NCBI GenBank assembly: GCA_045531405.1
Contig: JAZSDX010000055.1
Location: 1 to 25,777 of the forward strand
Length of the DNA: 25,777 bases
Direction: 5' to 3'
Source of the DNA: RGIG4079 sp045531405
GTDB taxonomy: Bacteria; Bacteroidota; Bacteroidia; Bacteroidales; Muribaculaceae
The notes beneath the pieces are model-generated. The model did no database searches. It saw only the letters and a list, made by a program, of their open reading frames with translations, and was not told where the DNA came from. A program made the position numbers and the translations under genes. This document shows, one piece after another, positions 14,271 through 22,768 of this stretch (position 1 is its first letter; each line of letters opens with the position of its first letter).

Positions 14271-16859
14271 TTAATTCTTAAAAATTAAAGTGTCATTTTG
14301 TGCATCAATCACAATAGGTCGATCTTTATCAACAGTTTGTGCAAGAATATCTTTAGAAAGTTGATTAAGGACTAATCTATGTATTACACGTTTCACTGGA
14401 CGTGCTCCAAATTCCGGGTCATACCCTTCAACTGCAAGATAATGAATCGCTTCGGAAGTAACCTCAAGAGTGATACCATTAACTTGCAACATGCGCTTTA
14501 TACCATCGACCTGCAATTTTACAATTTCCTCAATCTCTTTTTCATTGAGAGGTGTAAACATTATAATCTCGTCAATGCGATTGATAAATTCGGGACGGAT
14601 AGTTTGTTTCAACATCTCAAGCACCGAATTTTTAGTATTATCAATCGTTTCCTCACGATTGGCATCAGTCATCATTGCAAAGTTTTCACGAATGAGCGAC
14701 GAGCCCATATTTGAGGTCATGATTATAATAGTATTTTTGAAATTAACCAATCGTCCTTTATTATCAGTCAATCTGCCATCATCAAGTACTTGCAACAACA
14801 CATTAAACACATCGGGATGAGCCTTCTCAATTTCATCAAAAAGCACAACGGAATATGGTTTGCGTCGAACAGCTTCGGTTAATTGTCCTCCTTCGTCATA
14901 TCCCACATATCCCGGAGGTGCTCCAACAAGACGTGACACAGTATGCTTCTCTTGATATTCACTCATATCAATGCGAGTCATCATATTTTCATCGTCAAAA
15001 AGGTATTCAGCAAGAGCTTTTGCAAGCTCCGTCTTCCCTACCCCTGTTGTTCCAAGGAAAATAAACGAACCGATAGGACGGCGAGGATCATTTAATCCGG
15101 CACGACTGCGACGCACTGCATCGGCAACGGCAGATATAGCTTCATCTTGGCCAATCACTCTATGATGCAATTCCTCCTCTAAATGCAAAAGTTTATCTTT
15201 TTCACTTTGCACCATTTTACGCACCGGAATACCGGTCCAGCGAGAAACCACATCGGCAATATCTTCGGCATCTATTTCTTCTTTTATTAGAGCATCATCG
15301 CCTTGCATTTCTCTAAGTTGAACCTCAATAGCCTTATTCTCTTCAACTTTTTGTTGAATCTTTGAATATCGAATTTCTGCCACTTTGGCATAGTCGCCAT
15401 CTCGTTCTGCTCGTTCAGCCTCAAAATTGAGTTGTTCAATGTCAATTTTATTTTGTTGAATGCGATTTATAAGGTCTTTTTCAGCTTTCCACCGAGCAGT
15501 ATATTCATTTTCTTCTTCTCGTAATTGGGCAATATCCTTTTCAAGCTCTTTTACTTTTGCCGAGTCCCCTTCTCGTTTGATAGCTTCTCGTTCAATCTCT
15601 TTTTGGGCAATCATGCGAGTGATTTCGTCGAGTTCTTGAGGTACTGAGTCTATTTCAAGACGCAGTTTAGATGCAGCTTCATCAATAAGGTCAATAGCCT
15701 TATCAGGGAGAAAACGGTCGGTAATATATCGCTCTGATAGCTGAACTGCCGCAATTATCGCTTCATCAAGAATACGAACTTTATGATGATTTTCATATCT
15801 TTCTTTTAGTCCACGAAGAATTGCAATCGCACTCAATTCATCGGGTTCTTCAATCATAACCTTTTGAAAACGACGTTCGAGAGCCTTGTCTTTCTCGAAA
15901 TATTTTTGGAATTCATCAAGAGTAGTTGCTCCGATGCTACGCAACTCACCTCGAGCAAGAGCTGGCTTCAGAATATTAGCAGCGTCCATCGCTCCTTCTC
16001 CTTTTCCGGCTCCTACAAGAGTGTGAATTTCATCAATAAATAGAATTATATCGCCATCGCTTTGAATAACTTCATTTACAACAGATTTTAATCGTTCTTC
16101 AAATTCACCTTTATATTTTGCTCCGGCGACAAGAGCACCCATATCAAGTGAGAAAATTTGTTTTGATTTAAGATTTTCTGGCACATCGCCACGCACAATG
16201 CGTTGAGCCAACCCCTCTGCAATTGCAGTTTTTCCTGTTCCGGGTTCACCTATAAGCATCGGATTATTTTTAGTACGGCGACTTAGAATTTGTAATACTC
16301 GACGTATCTCATCATCGCGACCAATAACAGGATCAAGTTTGCCTACTCTCGCTCGCTCATTTAGATTTATAGCATATTTATTAAGTGCGTTGTATGTGTC
16401 TTCAGCACGTTGACCTGTAGCCTTTTTCCCTTTACGAAGTTCATTGATAGCAGCTTCTAACTCTTTTTCTGTTAGTCCTAAATCTTTAAGAATTGTTGTT
16501 GCCGAACTTTTTACTTTGAACAGCGACAACAACAAAGCTTCAAGTGTAATGTATTCATCTCCGTTTTTTTTCGCAATATCGAGTGCCTTTTGCAACACTT
16601 CATTTGATTCACGACTAAGATATGGCTCACCACCCGATACCCTTGGCAATGAGGCTATTTCTCGATCGATTAATGATGATAACTGATGTGTACTTGCACC
16701 TATCTTTTGAAAGATAAAATTGACTAACGAATCTCCTACGTGTACAACTGCTTTGAGTAGGTGAACTGGTTCAATGGCTTGATTTGAGGCTTCTCGAGTA
16801 TATTCTACAGCTTTTTGAATAGCCTCTTGAGACTTAATTGTAAGATTGTTGAAATTCAT
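14271..16859 (-). CDS. clpB: ATP-dependent disaggregase ClpB
   Basis: ClpB works in the cytoplasm with DnaK/DnaJ/GrpE to pull proteins out of heat-induced aggregates. The 862 residues match the full family length (E. coli 857). Order: N-domain with two Clp repeats (1-145); first AAA+ domain with Walker A GEPGTGKT (204-211), pore loop KYKGEFE (248-254) and Walker B FIDEIH (274-279); coiled-coil M-domain (about 405-525), which separates ClpB from ClpA and ClpC; second AAA+ domain with Walker A GTTGVGKT (603-610), pore loop GYVGYDEGG (650-658) and Walker B VLFDEIEKAH (672-681). No ClpP-binding loop is evident. The 146-base gap to the divergent thioredoxin-like gene holds no clear CIRCE element or housekeeping -7 box for clpB, which fits control by an alternative, heat-shock-type mechanism, but that is inference. 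Confidence 0.98.
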   Translation of the reverse strand: MNFNNLTIKSQEAIQKAVEYTREASNQAIEPVHLLKAVVHVGDSLVNFIFQKIGASTHQLSSLIDREIASLPRVSGGEPYLSRESNEVLQKALDIAKKNGDEYITLEALLLSLFKVKSSATTILKDLGLTEKELEAAINELRKGKKATGQRAEDTYNALNKYAINLNERARVGKLDPVIGRDDEIRRVLQILSRRTKNNPMLIGEPGTGKTAIAEGLAQRIVRGDVPENLKSKQIFSLDMGALVAGAKYKGEFEERLKSVVNEVIQSDGDIILFIDEIHTLVGAGKGEGAMDAANILKPALARGELRSIGATTLDEFQKYFEKDKALERRFQKVMIEEPDELSAIAILRGLKERYENHHKVRILDEAIIAAVQLSERYITDRFLPDKAIDLIDEAASKLRLEIDSVPQELDEITRMIAQKEIEREAIKREGDSAKVKELEKDIAQLREEENEYTARWKAEKDLINRIQQNKIDIEQLNFEAERAERDGDYAKVAEIRYSKIQQKVEENKAIEVQLREMQGDDALIKEEIDAEDIADVVSRWTGIPVRKMVQSEKDKLLHLEEELHHRVIGQDEAISAVADAVRRSRAGLNDPRRPIGSFIFLGTTGVGKTELAKALAEYLFDDENMMTRIDMSEYQEKHTVSRLVGAPPGYVGYDEGGQLTEAVRRKPYSVVLFDEIEKAHPDVFNVLLQVLDDGRLTDNKGRLVNFKNTIIIMTSNMGSSLIRENFAMMTDANREETIDNTKNSVLEMLKQTIRPEFINRIDEIIMFTPLNEKEIEEIVKLQVDGIKRMLQVNGITLEVTSEAIHYLAVEGYDPEFGARPVKRVIHRLVLNQLSKDILAQTVDKDRPIVIDAQNDTLIFKN

Positions 16860-16995
16860 AAGACTAATGTTTTAATTAAATTAGAAACAAATAAGATTAC
16901 TTAAAAGGTTTTAATTTTAGATTAAACTTTGTTTATTTTATATAGAGGGTAACTAAAATCTATATTTTCAATTCATGATATTCAATTCTTTATAC

Positions 16996-17003
16996 TATCT
17001 TTG
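16996..17003 (+). promoter_or_regulatory. Candidate -7 element for the six-gene plus-strand operon
   Basis: TATCTTTG matches TAnnTTTG exactly. No good TTG lies 19-21 bases upstream, so the promoter is only partly convincing. Transcription would begin near 17009. This rules out the GTG at 17006 as a start codon and favours the ATG at 17033. Confidence 0.5.
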
Positions 17004-17032
17004 TAGTGCAAACAATATGCCAAACTTTCAAA

Positions 17033-17911
17033 ATGAAAAAAGCTATAATATCACTATTTATTTTTATGATATCTTCACTAATGGTCTTAGCTGAAGAAAC
17101 ATTTTTTCAATACCCTCAAGCACCTGAAAGCTTAACAAGTCTTACGCAACGAGCTAATTATGTGGTAGAACATTTTTGGGATAAATGCAATCTAAATTCT
17201 GCATTTTCATCACGTGCAAAAATGACAAAAGCATTCCATGATTATATCACATATATGCAATTTGCGTCAAAGGACACTACGCTTTTATCTATCAACAAGC
17301 TCATTAAAGAAGTTCAAAATAAACCCAAAGATATGTTGGTTCTTGCCCAAATCGCCGAAGAAACGCTCTATGGTGATAGTGCGATATTTTGGAGTGATGA
17401 ATTGTACTTGCAATTTGCAACAGCAGTAAGCAATAATAAAAAATTATCTAAAGCTGAAAAAGCAAGATATAAACACCACGAAACGGTGTTAACAAATTCT
17501 ATGATTGGCTCAATTGCGCCAAACTTCAAGATTTCAACACCATATGGTAAAGAGCTTCAATTTGACTCAATAACAGCCCCGGCTATACTATTATTTTTTA
17601 ACGACATCAATTGTACCGACTGCCGATTAGCCAAAGTGAGACTTGCGACAGATCTTAATATGAATAAATTAATCGACAGAGGTGTAATAAAGATTGTCAG
17701 TATTCATCCGGGAGATCCTGATGAAGAATGGATTGCAGAAACATCAAGCTACCCACAAAATTGGATTGTGGGTGCTTGCCCGGATATATATGACATGTTT
17801 GATTTGCGATCAACACCTGCAATATATCAACTTGATGACAATCACAAAATCATAGCAAAGAACTTAAATGTTGATGGCATATTAAACGTTATTGGAAACA
17901 TAAATCTTTAA
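17033..17911 (+). CDS. Secreted thioredoxin-like protein (DUF5106 plus thioredoxin fold)
   Basis: A 292-residue exported protein beginning MKKAIISLF with a signal peptide to about residue 20. The longer frame from GTG at 17006 would add nine polar residues and begins before the predicted transcription start, so 17033 is preferred. Residues about 25-155 are helical and resemble DUF5106, a Bacteroidota domain found before thioredoxin folds. Residues about 158-290 have the thioredoxin-like pattern: 'GSIAPNFKISTPYGKELQF', then 'LLFFNDINCTDCRLAKVRL' with Cys194-X-X-Cys197, then 'FDLRSTPAIYQLD' with the cis-proline. CTDC rather than CPxC suggests altered redox chemistry. It probably acts as a periplasmic thiol-disulfide protein. 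It is the first gene of an operon, five bases before mnmA. Confidence 0.88.
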   Translation: MKKAIISLFIFMISSLMVLAEETFFQYPQAPESLTSLTQRANYVVEHFWDKCNLNSAFSSRAKMTKAFHDYITYMQFASKDTTLLSINKLIKEVQNKPKDMLVLAQIAEETLYGDSAIFWSDELYLQFATAVSNNKKLSKAEKARYKHHETVLTNSMIGSIAPNFKISTPYGKELQFDSITAPAILLFFNDINCTDCRLAKVRLATDLNMNKLIDRGVIKIVSIHPGDPDEEWIAETSSYPQNWIVGACPDIYDMFDLRSTPAIYQLDDNHKIIAKNLNVDGILNVIGNINL

Positions 17912-17916
17912 TATTG

Positions 17917-18993
17917 ATGAAAGTAGCAGCGTTAATTTCAGGAGGTGTAGATAGTGCCGTAAGTGTACATAAACTACTTGAAGATGGTCATGACCTCCAC
18001 CTATTCTATATACGCATTGGACTAGATACCGATGAGGGCGATTGCGCAGCAGAGGAAGATATCGAAATGTGTAGCTATATAGCACGCAAATATAATTTAC
18101 CATTTGATGTAGTTTCATTACATGAAGAATATTGGGAAAATGTAATGGAATATGCTTTGCGTACTGTTAAACAGGGGCTAACTCCAAATCCGGATATTAT
18201 GTGCAATAAAATGATTAAGTTTGGTTATTTTGAGCAACGCTGGGGACATGAATTTGACAAAACTGCTACAGGTCATTACGCAACTACATCTATAGTTGGG
18301 GATAAAACATATCTATCTACCGCTGTTGATCCGGTGAAAGATCAAACTGACTTTTTGGCACGCATAGATTACGAGCAACTTTGCCATCTAATGTTTCCCA
18401 TTGGCAGTATGCCTAAAGCCGAAGTTAGAGAAATCGCAATTAAAACACAAATGCCCAATGCCTATCGCAAAGATAGTCAAGGCATTTGTTTTCTTGGCAA
18501 GATAAATTACAATGATTTTATACGTCGCCATTTAGGGGAAAAGAAGGGACCTATAATTGAACTCGAAACCGGAAAAAAAATTGGCGAACATAAAGGATTC
18601 TGGTTTCACACCATAGGACAGCGTAAAGGTCTTGGTCTAAGTGGAGGGCCCTGGTATGTGGTAAAAAAGAACATTCACAACAATGTGATTTATGTGAGCA
18701 ACGGATATGACACAGAAAAACAATATGGCAAAACCCTCCATCTCGATGAAATGCACTTTATTTCGGGTAATCCATGGGAAGGAAATTGCAATAGTGTCGA
18801 AATAACGTTCAAAAATCGTCACATGCCCAATTTCTTACCGGCACGCCTAACACATTTAGGCAATATGGAATATTTAATTGAATCAGAAGAAAAAGTACAA
18901 GGCATTGCCCCTGGACAATTTGCAGTAATATATGATAAAGAAAAACGTTTGTGTTTTGGGAGTGGCATTATAACCGGTCAAAGTATAAAATAA
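17917..18993 (+). CDS. mnmA: tRNA-specific 2-thiouridylase MnmA
   Basis: MnmA activates U34 of tRNA-Lys, tRNA-Glu and tRNA-Gln with ATP and inserts sulfur at C2, in the cytoplasm. The 358-residue length fits the family. The N-terminal PP-loop is 'LISGGVDSAVS' (7-17). Counting from this ATG, the catalytic cysteines are Cys96 in 'PNPDIMCNKMIKFG' and Cys191 in 'SQGICFLG'; 'TATGHYA' precedes the second. 'FHTIGQRKGLGL' and 'VQGIAPGQFAVIY' are in the C-terminal beta domains. A TTG one codon upstream (17914) could also be read, but the ATG gives the standard MKVAALISGG start. It begins five bases after the thioredoxin-like gene and ends four bases before the next gene. Confidence 0.97.
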   Translation: MKVAALISGGVDSAVSVHKLLEDGHDLHLFYIRIGLDTDEGDCAAEEDIEMCSYIARKYNLPFDVVSLHEEYWENVMEYALRTVKQGLTPNPDIMCNKMIKFGYFEQRWGHEFDKTATGHYATTSIVGDKTYLSTAVDPVKDQTDFLARIDYEQLCHLMFPIGSMPKAEVREIAIKTQMPNAYRKDSQGICFLGKINYNDFIRRHLGEKKGPIIELETGKKIGEHKGFWFHTIGQRKGLGLSGGPWYVVKKNIHNNVIYVSNGYDTEKQYGKTLHLDEMHFISGNPWEGNCNSVEITFKNRHMPNFLPARLTHLGNMEYLIESEEKVQGIAPGQFAVIYDKEKRLCFGSGIITGQSIK

Positions 18994-18997
18994 TATT

Positions 18998-19588
18998 ATG
19001 GAGGATAAGGTGAAACTCAAAATTGTAGGCATTTCGTATAGTCAAATACGAACAGATGCATACGCCTTAATTCTTGCTGAAGAAAATGGGAAATACTATA
19101 TCCCGATTGTTATCGGTGCAGCAGAAGCACAAGCCATTGCAATAAAAATGGAACGTGTAAATATGCCTCGACCATTAACTCATGATTTAATGGTCAGTAT
19201 ATCTCAAGCGTTCGGAGTAAAACTAACTGAGGTATATATTTATAAATTTGAAGATGGTATATTTTCTTCAGAATTAAAATTTGACGATGGTAATAGACAG
19301 ATTGTTATTGACTCCCGAACTTCAGATGGGATTGCTCTTGCGATACGAACAAATGCTCCAATCTACACTACTCATCAAATAATAGAAGATGCCGGTTTCT
19401 TAATGGAGGATTCAGGGAACAACACATATACCCTTGAGAAAAAAGGAGATAAAGATATTAATGTTAAATTAGAAAATTTGACAATAGTAGAATTAGAGAA
19501 ATTGCTAAACAGACATATTGAATTGGAAGAATATGAAGATGCAGCAATTATAAGCAAAATAATAAAACAAAAAAAAGATATAAAATGA
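18998..19588 (+). CDS. Bifunctional nuclease (BFN/DUF151) family protein with UVR motif
   Basis: A 196-residue soluble protein. Residues about 5-135 are a BFN (DUF151) domain: 'LILAEENGKYYIPIVIGAAEAQAIAI' carries the Gly-rich conserved core, and 'RPLTHDLM', 'FSSELKF' and 'IDSRTSDGIALAIR' are the other family blocks. In plants and some archaea and bacteria the domain is linked to DNase and RNase activity; its bacterial role is poorly known. Residues about 158-192 ('VELEKLLNRHIELEEYEDAA') form a UvrB/UvrC-type helical motif, the usual Bacteroidota arrangement. It begins four bases after mnmA and overlaps rsmE by four (ATGA), so the three are surely cotranscribed and translationally coupled. Confidence 0.94.
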   Translation: MEDKVKLKIVGISYSQIRTDAYALILAEENGKYYIPIVIGAAEAQAIAIKMERVNMPRPLTHDLMVSISQAFGVKLTEVYIYKFEDGIFSSELKFDDGNRQIVIDSRTSDGIALAIRTNAPIYTTHQIIEDAGFLMEDSGNNTYTLEKKGDKDINVKLENLTIVELEKLLNRHIELEEYEDAAIISKIIKQKKDIK

Positions 19589-20295
19589 TACAATTCTATG
19601 CCCCGAACATAGAAAATGACTTAATATTGCCCGAAAGTGACTCTCAGCATTGTGTTAGAGTTTTACGGATGAAATCGGGGGACATTATCGAGATTATCGA
19701 TGGTGTAGGTTGTCGTTATAAATGTAAAATTATTGAGGCACACCAAAAACGCACAAGAGTTGAAATTATCAATAAACAATACATTCCACTCCCATGGAAT
19801 AATAACATTACCATTGCAGTTGCTCCCACTAAACATCTTGATAGAATGGAGTGGCTTGTTGAAAAATTAACTGAAATTGGGGTTAATCGCATTGTTCCTC
19901 TTCTCTGCCAACATTCTGAACGAAAAGAAATCAAAATAGAACGATTGGAGAAAATTGCAATATCAGCAATGAAACAATCGTTAAAAACAATCTTGCCACA
20001 AATTGAGCCAATGACTCCAATTAAAAATATTATTTGTGAGTGTGATGTGCCACAAAAATTTATCGCATACTGTGATGCCTCAATCCCACGATTATTATTT
20101 AGTAAAGAGTATATTGCAAACAAAGATACTATAATATTTATTGGTCCTGAAGGTGATTTTTCATCAGAAGAGATTCTATTTGCATTAGATAATGGGTATA
20201 AACCTATTAGCTTAGGGGATAATCGACTAAGGACCGAAACCGCAGCTTTAGCTGCATGCCACACTTGCCACATCATTAATCAGATAAATAATTAA
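19585..20295 (+). CDS. rsmE: 16S rRNA (uracil-1498-N3)-methyltransferase RsmE
   Basis: RsmE methylates U1498 of 16S rRNA in assembled 30S subunits, using S-adenosylmethionine. At 236 residues it has the family length. An N-terminal PUA-like domain (1-68, 'QHCVRVLRMKSGDIIEIIDG') binds RNA. The C-terminal SPOUT/trefoil-knot domain has the two diagnostic AdoMet segments: 'FIGPEGDFSSEE' (185-196) and 'LGDNRLRTETAALAA' (210-224). 'HLDRMEWLVEKLTEIGV' (84-100) is the conserved first helix. The ATG overlaps the previous stop as ATGA. kdsA follows four bases after its stop. Confidence 0.96.
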   Translation: MIQFYAPNIENDLILPESDSQHCVRVLRMKSGDIIEIIDGVGCRYKCKIIEAHQKRTRVEIINKQYIPLPWNNNITIAVAPTKHLDRMEWLVEKLTEIGVNRIVPLLCQHSERKEIKIERLEKIAISAMKQSLKTILPQIEPMTPIKNIICECDVPQKFIAYCDASIPRLLFSKEYIANKDTIIFIGPEGDFSSEEILFALDNGYKPISLGDNRLRTETAALAACHTCHIINQINN

Positions 20296-20299
20296 TCAA

Positions 20300-21115
20300 A
20301 TGGACACTATTGACTATCTAAAATCATCTAAAGATAATAATTTCTTTCTCCTTGCCGGACCATGTGTTATTGAAGGAGAAAGCATGGCCCTACAAATAGC
20401 TGAAAAGATTGTTAATGCAACAATCGACCTTAATATTCCATATGTATTCAAGGGAAGTTATCGCAAAGCCAATCGTTCAAGAATAGATTCGTTTACTGGC
20501 ATTGGCGATGAAAACGCATTAAAAATACTTCGTAAAGTAAAAGAAACTTTTAATATCCCGGTTGTAACAGATATTCATAATGCAGAAGAGGCATCTGTAG
20601 CGGCAGAATATGTTGATATATTGCAAATTCCAGCGTTCCTCTGTCGTCAAACAGACTTATTAGTAGCAGCAGCCGAAACGGGGAAATTTGTAAATATAAA
20701 AAAAGGACAATTTCTATCACCAGAAGCTATGAAGTTTGCAGTACAAAAAGTACGAGATGCAGGTAACCAACAAGTTGCAATAACCGAAAGAGGTACAACT
20801 TTTGGCTATCAAGACCTCATCGTTGATTATAGAGGTATTCCTGAAATGCAAAAATGTGAGTGTCCTGTGATACTTGATGTTACCCATTCTTTACAACAAC
20901 CAAATCAAACTGCAGGTGTAACCGGTGGTCGTCCAGACTTAATCGAAACAATTGCTCGAGCTGGAATCGCAGTAGGAGTTGATGGTTTGTTCATAGAAAC
21001 ACATCCTAATCCATCTGTAGCTAAAAGTGATGGTGCAAATATGCTCAAACTTGACTATTTACCCTCATTACTGAATAAATTAACTGCATTGCGACAAATA
21101 ATAAATCAACTATAA
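20300..21115 (+). CDS. kdsA: 3-deoxy-8-phosphooctulonate synthase KdsA, metal-dependent class
   Basis: KdsA condenses phosphoenolpyruvate with arabinose 5-phosphate to KDO 8-phosphate, the committed step of the sugar joining lipid A to the LPS core. The 271 residues form one TIM barrel: 'FLLAGPCVIEGES' (16-28), 'YVFKGSYRKANRS' (48-60), 'GQFLSPE' (136-142), 'DVTHSLQQPNQ' (193-203) and 'LFIETHPNPSVAKSDGANML' (230-249). Cys22 replaces the Asn found in E. coli KdsA, and His196, Glu233 and Asp244 are present. That is the ligand set of the metal-requiring class typified by Aquifex. It lies between rsmE and a TPR gene in the same operon; miaA, often a neighbour of kdsA in Bacteroidota, is here on the other strand 2.6 kb away. 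Confidence 0.97.
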   Translation: MDTIDYLKSSKDNNFFLLAGPCVIEGESMALQIAEKIVNATIDLNIPYVFKGSYRKANRSRIDSFTGIGDENALKILRKVKETFNIPVVTDIHNAEEASVAAEYVDILQIPAFLCRQTDLLVAAAETGKFVNIKKGQFLSPEAMKFAVQKVRDAGNQQVAITERGTTFGYQDLIVDYRGIPEMQKCECPVILDVTHSLQQPNQTAGVTGGRPDLIETIARAGIAVGVDGLFIETHPNPSVAKSDGANMLKLDYLPSLLNKLTALRQIINQL

Positions 21116-21126
21116 TACTTAATTGT

Positions 21127-22713
21127 ATGAAACAACTCATTTTTTTCCTTGCTATAATTCTCTGTTTTTCATGCTCAATTGCTCAAGATGGACTAAATAA
21201 TCCTATTACAAAAGCAATGATGAATGTTTATGAAAAACAACTCAAGGAGGACCCTCAAGACTATGAAACTTATTTTAAGAGAGCAAACGAATATTACAAT
21301 CACAATCAGTATGCTAAAGCTCTTTCAGACATTAATAATACCCTAAAATATATCCCATCTAATGAATCTGATTTAAAATTTCAATCCTTATGTTTGCGCG
21401 CTAGCATATATGAAGTTACGACTAATTATGATAAAGCATTAGTTGATTTACGTGAAGCATATAAATTAGACCCAGATTCATATATTGTTTTATATCGAAA
21501 AGCAAATGTTGAATTTTTACAACACTTATACGATGAGGCAAAGATTGACTATCAGCGTATGCTTCGCTTAAATAATCGCAGCGTTGAAGCTTTGATTGGG
21601 CTTTCGCGTATCGCAGTTATTGAAAAAAATTTAGGGATAGCGAATGAGTATGCTGACAATGCTGTAGCATTAGCTCCGTCAGAAGCAAAAGTGTACCTAC
21701 GAAGAGCTTCTGTCAGAAAAATGATGGGAAATAACACAGGTGCTGTAGATGATTTAATACTTGCTCTTAGTACAGGAAACGAAACATCAAAAGCTCTACA
21801 TGATTTAGTTGACATGGGTAATACTGATTATAGTGCAGTAATGACCGGATTAAGTAATGCGATTCAGCAAGCGCCTAAAGTTGGTATGTTTTATTACATC
21901 CGTGGAGTAATTGCGAATTATCATTATAATTATGGTGTTGCATTAGCCGATTTCAAAAAAATAATACAGGAAAATCTTTATAATTATCATGGAATATATA
22001 AAGAAATCGCAGAATGTCAGTATGCTCTTGGCATGTACGATGAGGCAATTTATAATATTAATTATGCAATAAATGCGACAACTGATAATTATGAATATTA
22101 CACCTTAAAAGCTAAAATATTACGGGCATTAGGGCGTTCATCTGAAGGGTTAGAATGTTGCAATATAGCCCTTGAAAAAAATCCGAATTTCACAGAAGCT
22201 ATTACTCAGAAAGGGTTATGCTTGTGCGATTCATCAAATTTTACACAAGCTGTATCATTATTTTCAGAAGCATCACTTAACAATGCTGATGACCCATATA
22301 ATTATATCCTAAGAGCAAATATTCTTGAAAACCAATTAAATTTCCTTGATGAGGCGAATGCAACATATCAACGGGTTGTTGAAATGAGTTCCGATTCTTC
22401 TAATGTAAAGTCCTTAGTAGGGTTTGCTTTGCTGTCGTTAAACAAAATTGAAGAGGCTAAAGTTTGGATTGAAAATATCAGAAAAACATCTCTTGACAAT
22501 GATGGATTAATTAACTATTATTCAACTTGTTTATATGCTCAATGTGGTGATTTTGATAAAGCTTTTGAATGTATGAAAATTTCTCTACAAAAAGGATATG
22601 CAAATTATCATCAATGGACTAATAATTTTGATGCAAATATCAATGTCTCACCAATAAGAAATGATATTAGGTTTAACGAACTTCTCTCGAAATATGCATT
22701 AATATTCAAGTAG
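21127..22713 (+). CDS. Secreted TPR-repeat protein
   Basis: A 528-residue exported protein built almost wholly of tetratricopeptide repeats. The N-terminus is hydrophobic (MKQLIFFLAIILCFSC) and followed by SIAQ. It could be cut after Ala-Gln by signal peptidase I; Cys16 might instead be lipidated, but 'CFSC' is a poor lipobox. From residue about 40 to the end I count 11 or 12 TPR units of about 34 residues, with the usual W/L-G-Y-A-F-A-P spacing ('YFKRANEYYNHNQYAKAL', 'IYEVTTNYDKALVDLREA', 'ECQYALGMYDEAIYNINY'). The last segment ('SPIRNDIRFNELLSKY') is the typical capping end. It is the last gene of the operon, 11 bases after kdsA, and probably scaffolds an envelope protein complex. The partner is not evident. 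Confidence 0.9.
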   Translation: MKQLIFFLAIILCFSCSIAQDGLNNPITKAMMNVYEKQLKEDPQDYETYFKRANEYYNHNQYAKALSDINNTLKYIPSNESDLKFQSLCLRASIYEVTTNYDKALVDLREAYKLDPDSYIVLYRKANVEFLQHLYDEAKIDYQRMLRLNNRSVEALIGLSRIAVIEKNLGIANEYADNAVALAPSEAKVYLRRASVRKMMGNNTGAVDDLILALSTGNETSKALHDLVDMGNTDYSAVMTGLSNAIQQAPKVGMFYYIRGVIANYHYNYGVALADFKKIIQENLYNYHGIYKEIAECQYALGMYDEAIYNINYAINATTDNYEYYTLKAKILRALGRSSEGLECCNIALEKNPNFTEAITQKGLCLCDSSNFTQAVSLFSEASLNNADDPYNYILRANILENQLNFLDEANATYQRVVEMSSDSSNVKSLVGFALLSLNKIEEAKVWIENIRKTSLDNDGLINYYSTCLYAQCGDFDKAFECMKISLQKGYANYHQWTNNFDANINVSPIRNDIRFNELLSKYALIFK

Positions 22714-22768
22714 TTAATTGCGAATAGGAAACCAAATTAAGCTATTTAGTATTACCAATATTTGTTTG

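Noticed and set aside
16860..17032. CIRCE-type heat-shock operator upstream of clpB.
   Set aside because: No matching inverted repeat was found in the gap; only AT-rich sequence.
17006..17035. A GTG start at 17006 for the thioredoxin-like gene.
   Set aside because: It would precede the likely transcription start near 17009 and disrupt the signal peptide.
19716..20276. A 186-codon frame on the minus strand opposite rsmE.
   Set aside because: It lies wholly inside rsmE, whose motifs are unmistakable, and has no signal peptide or family look. It is a shadow frame.
22714..22768. A possible shared terminator between the convergent TPR and LamG-like genes.
   Set aside because: I found no stem of useful length with a T-run in these 55 bases.
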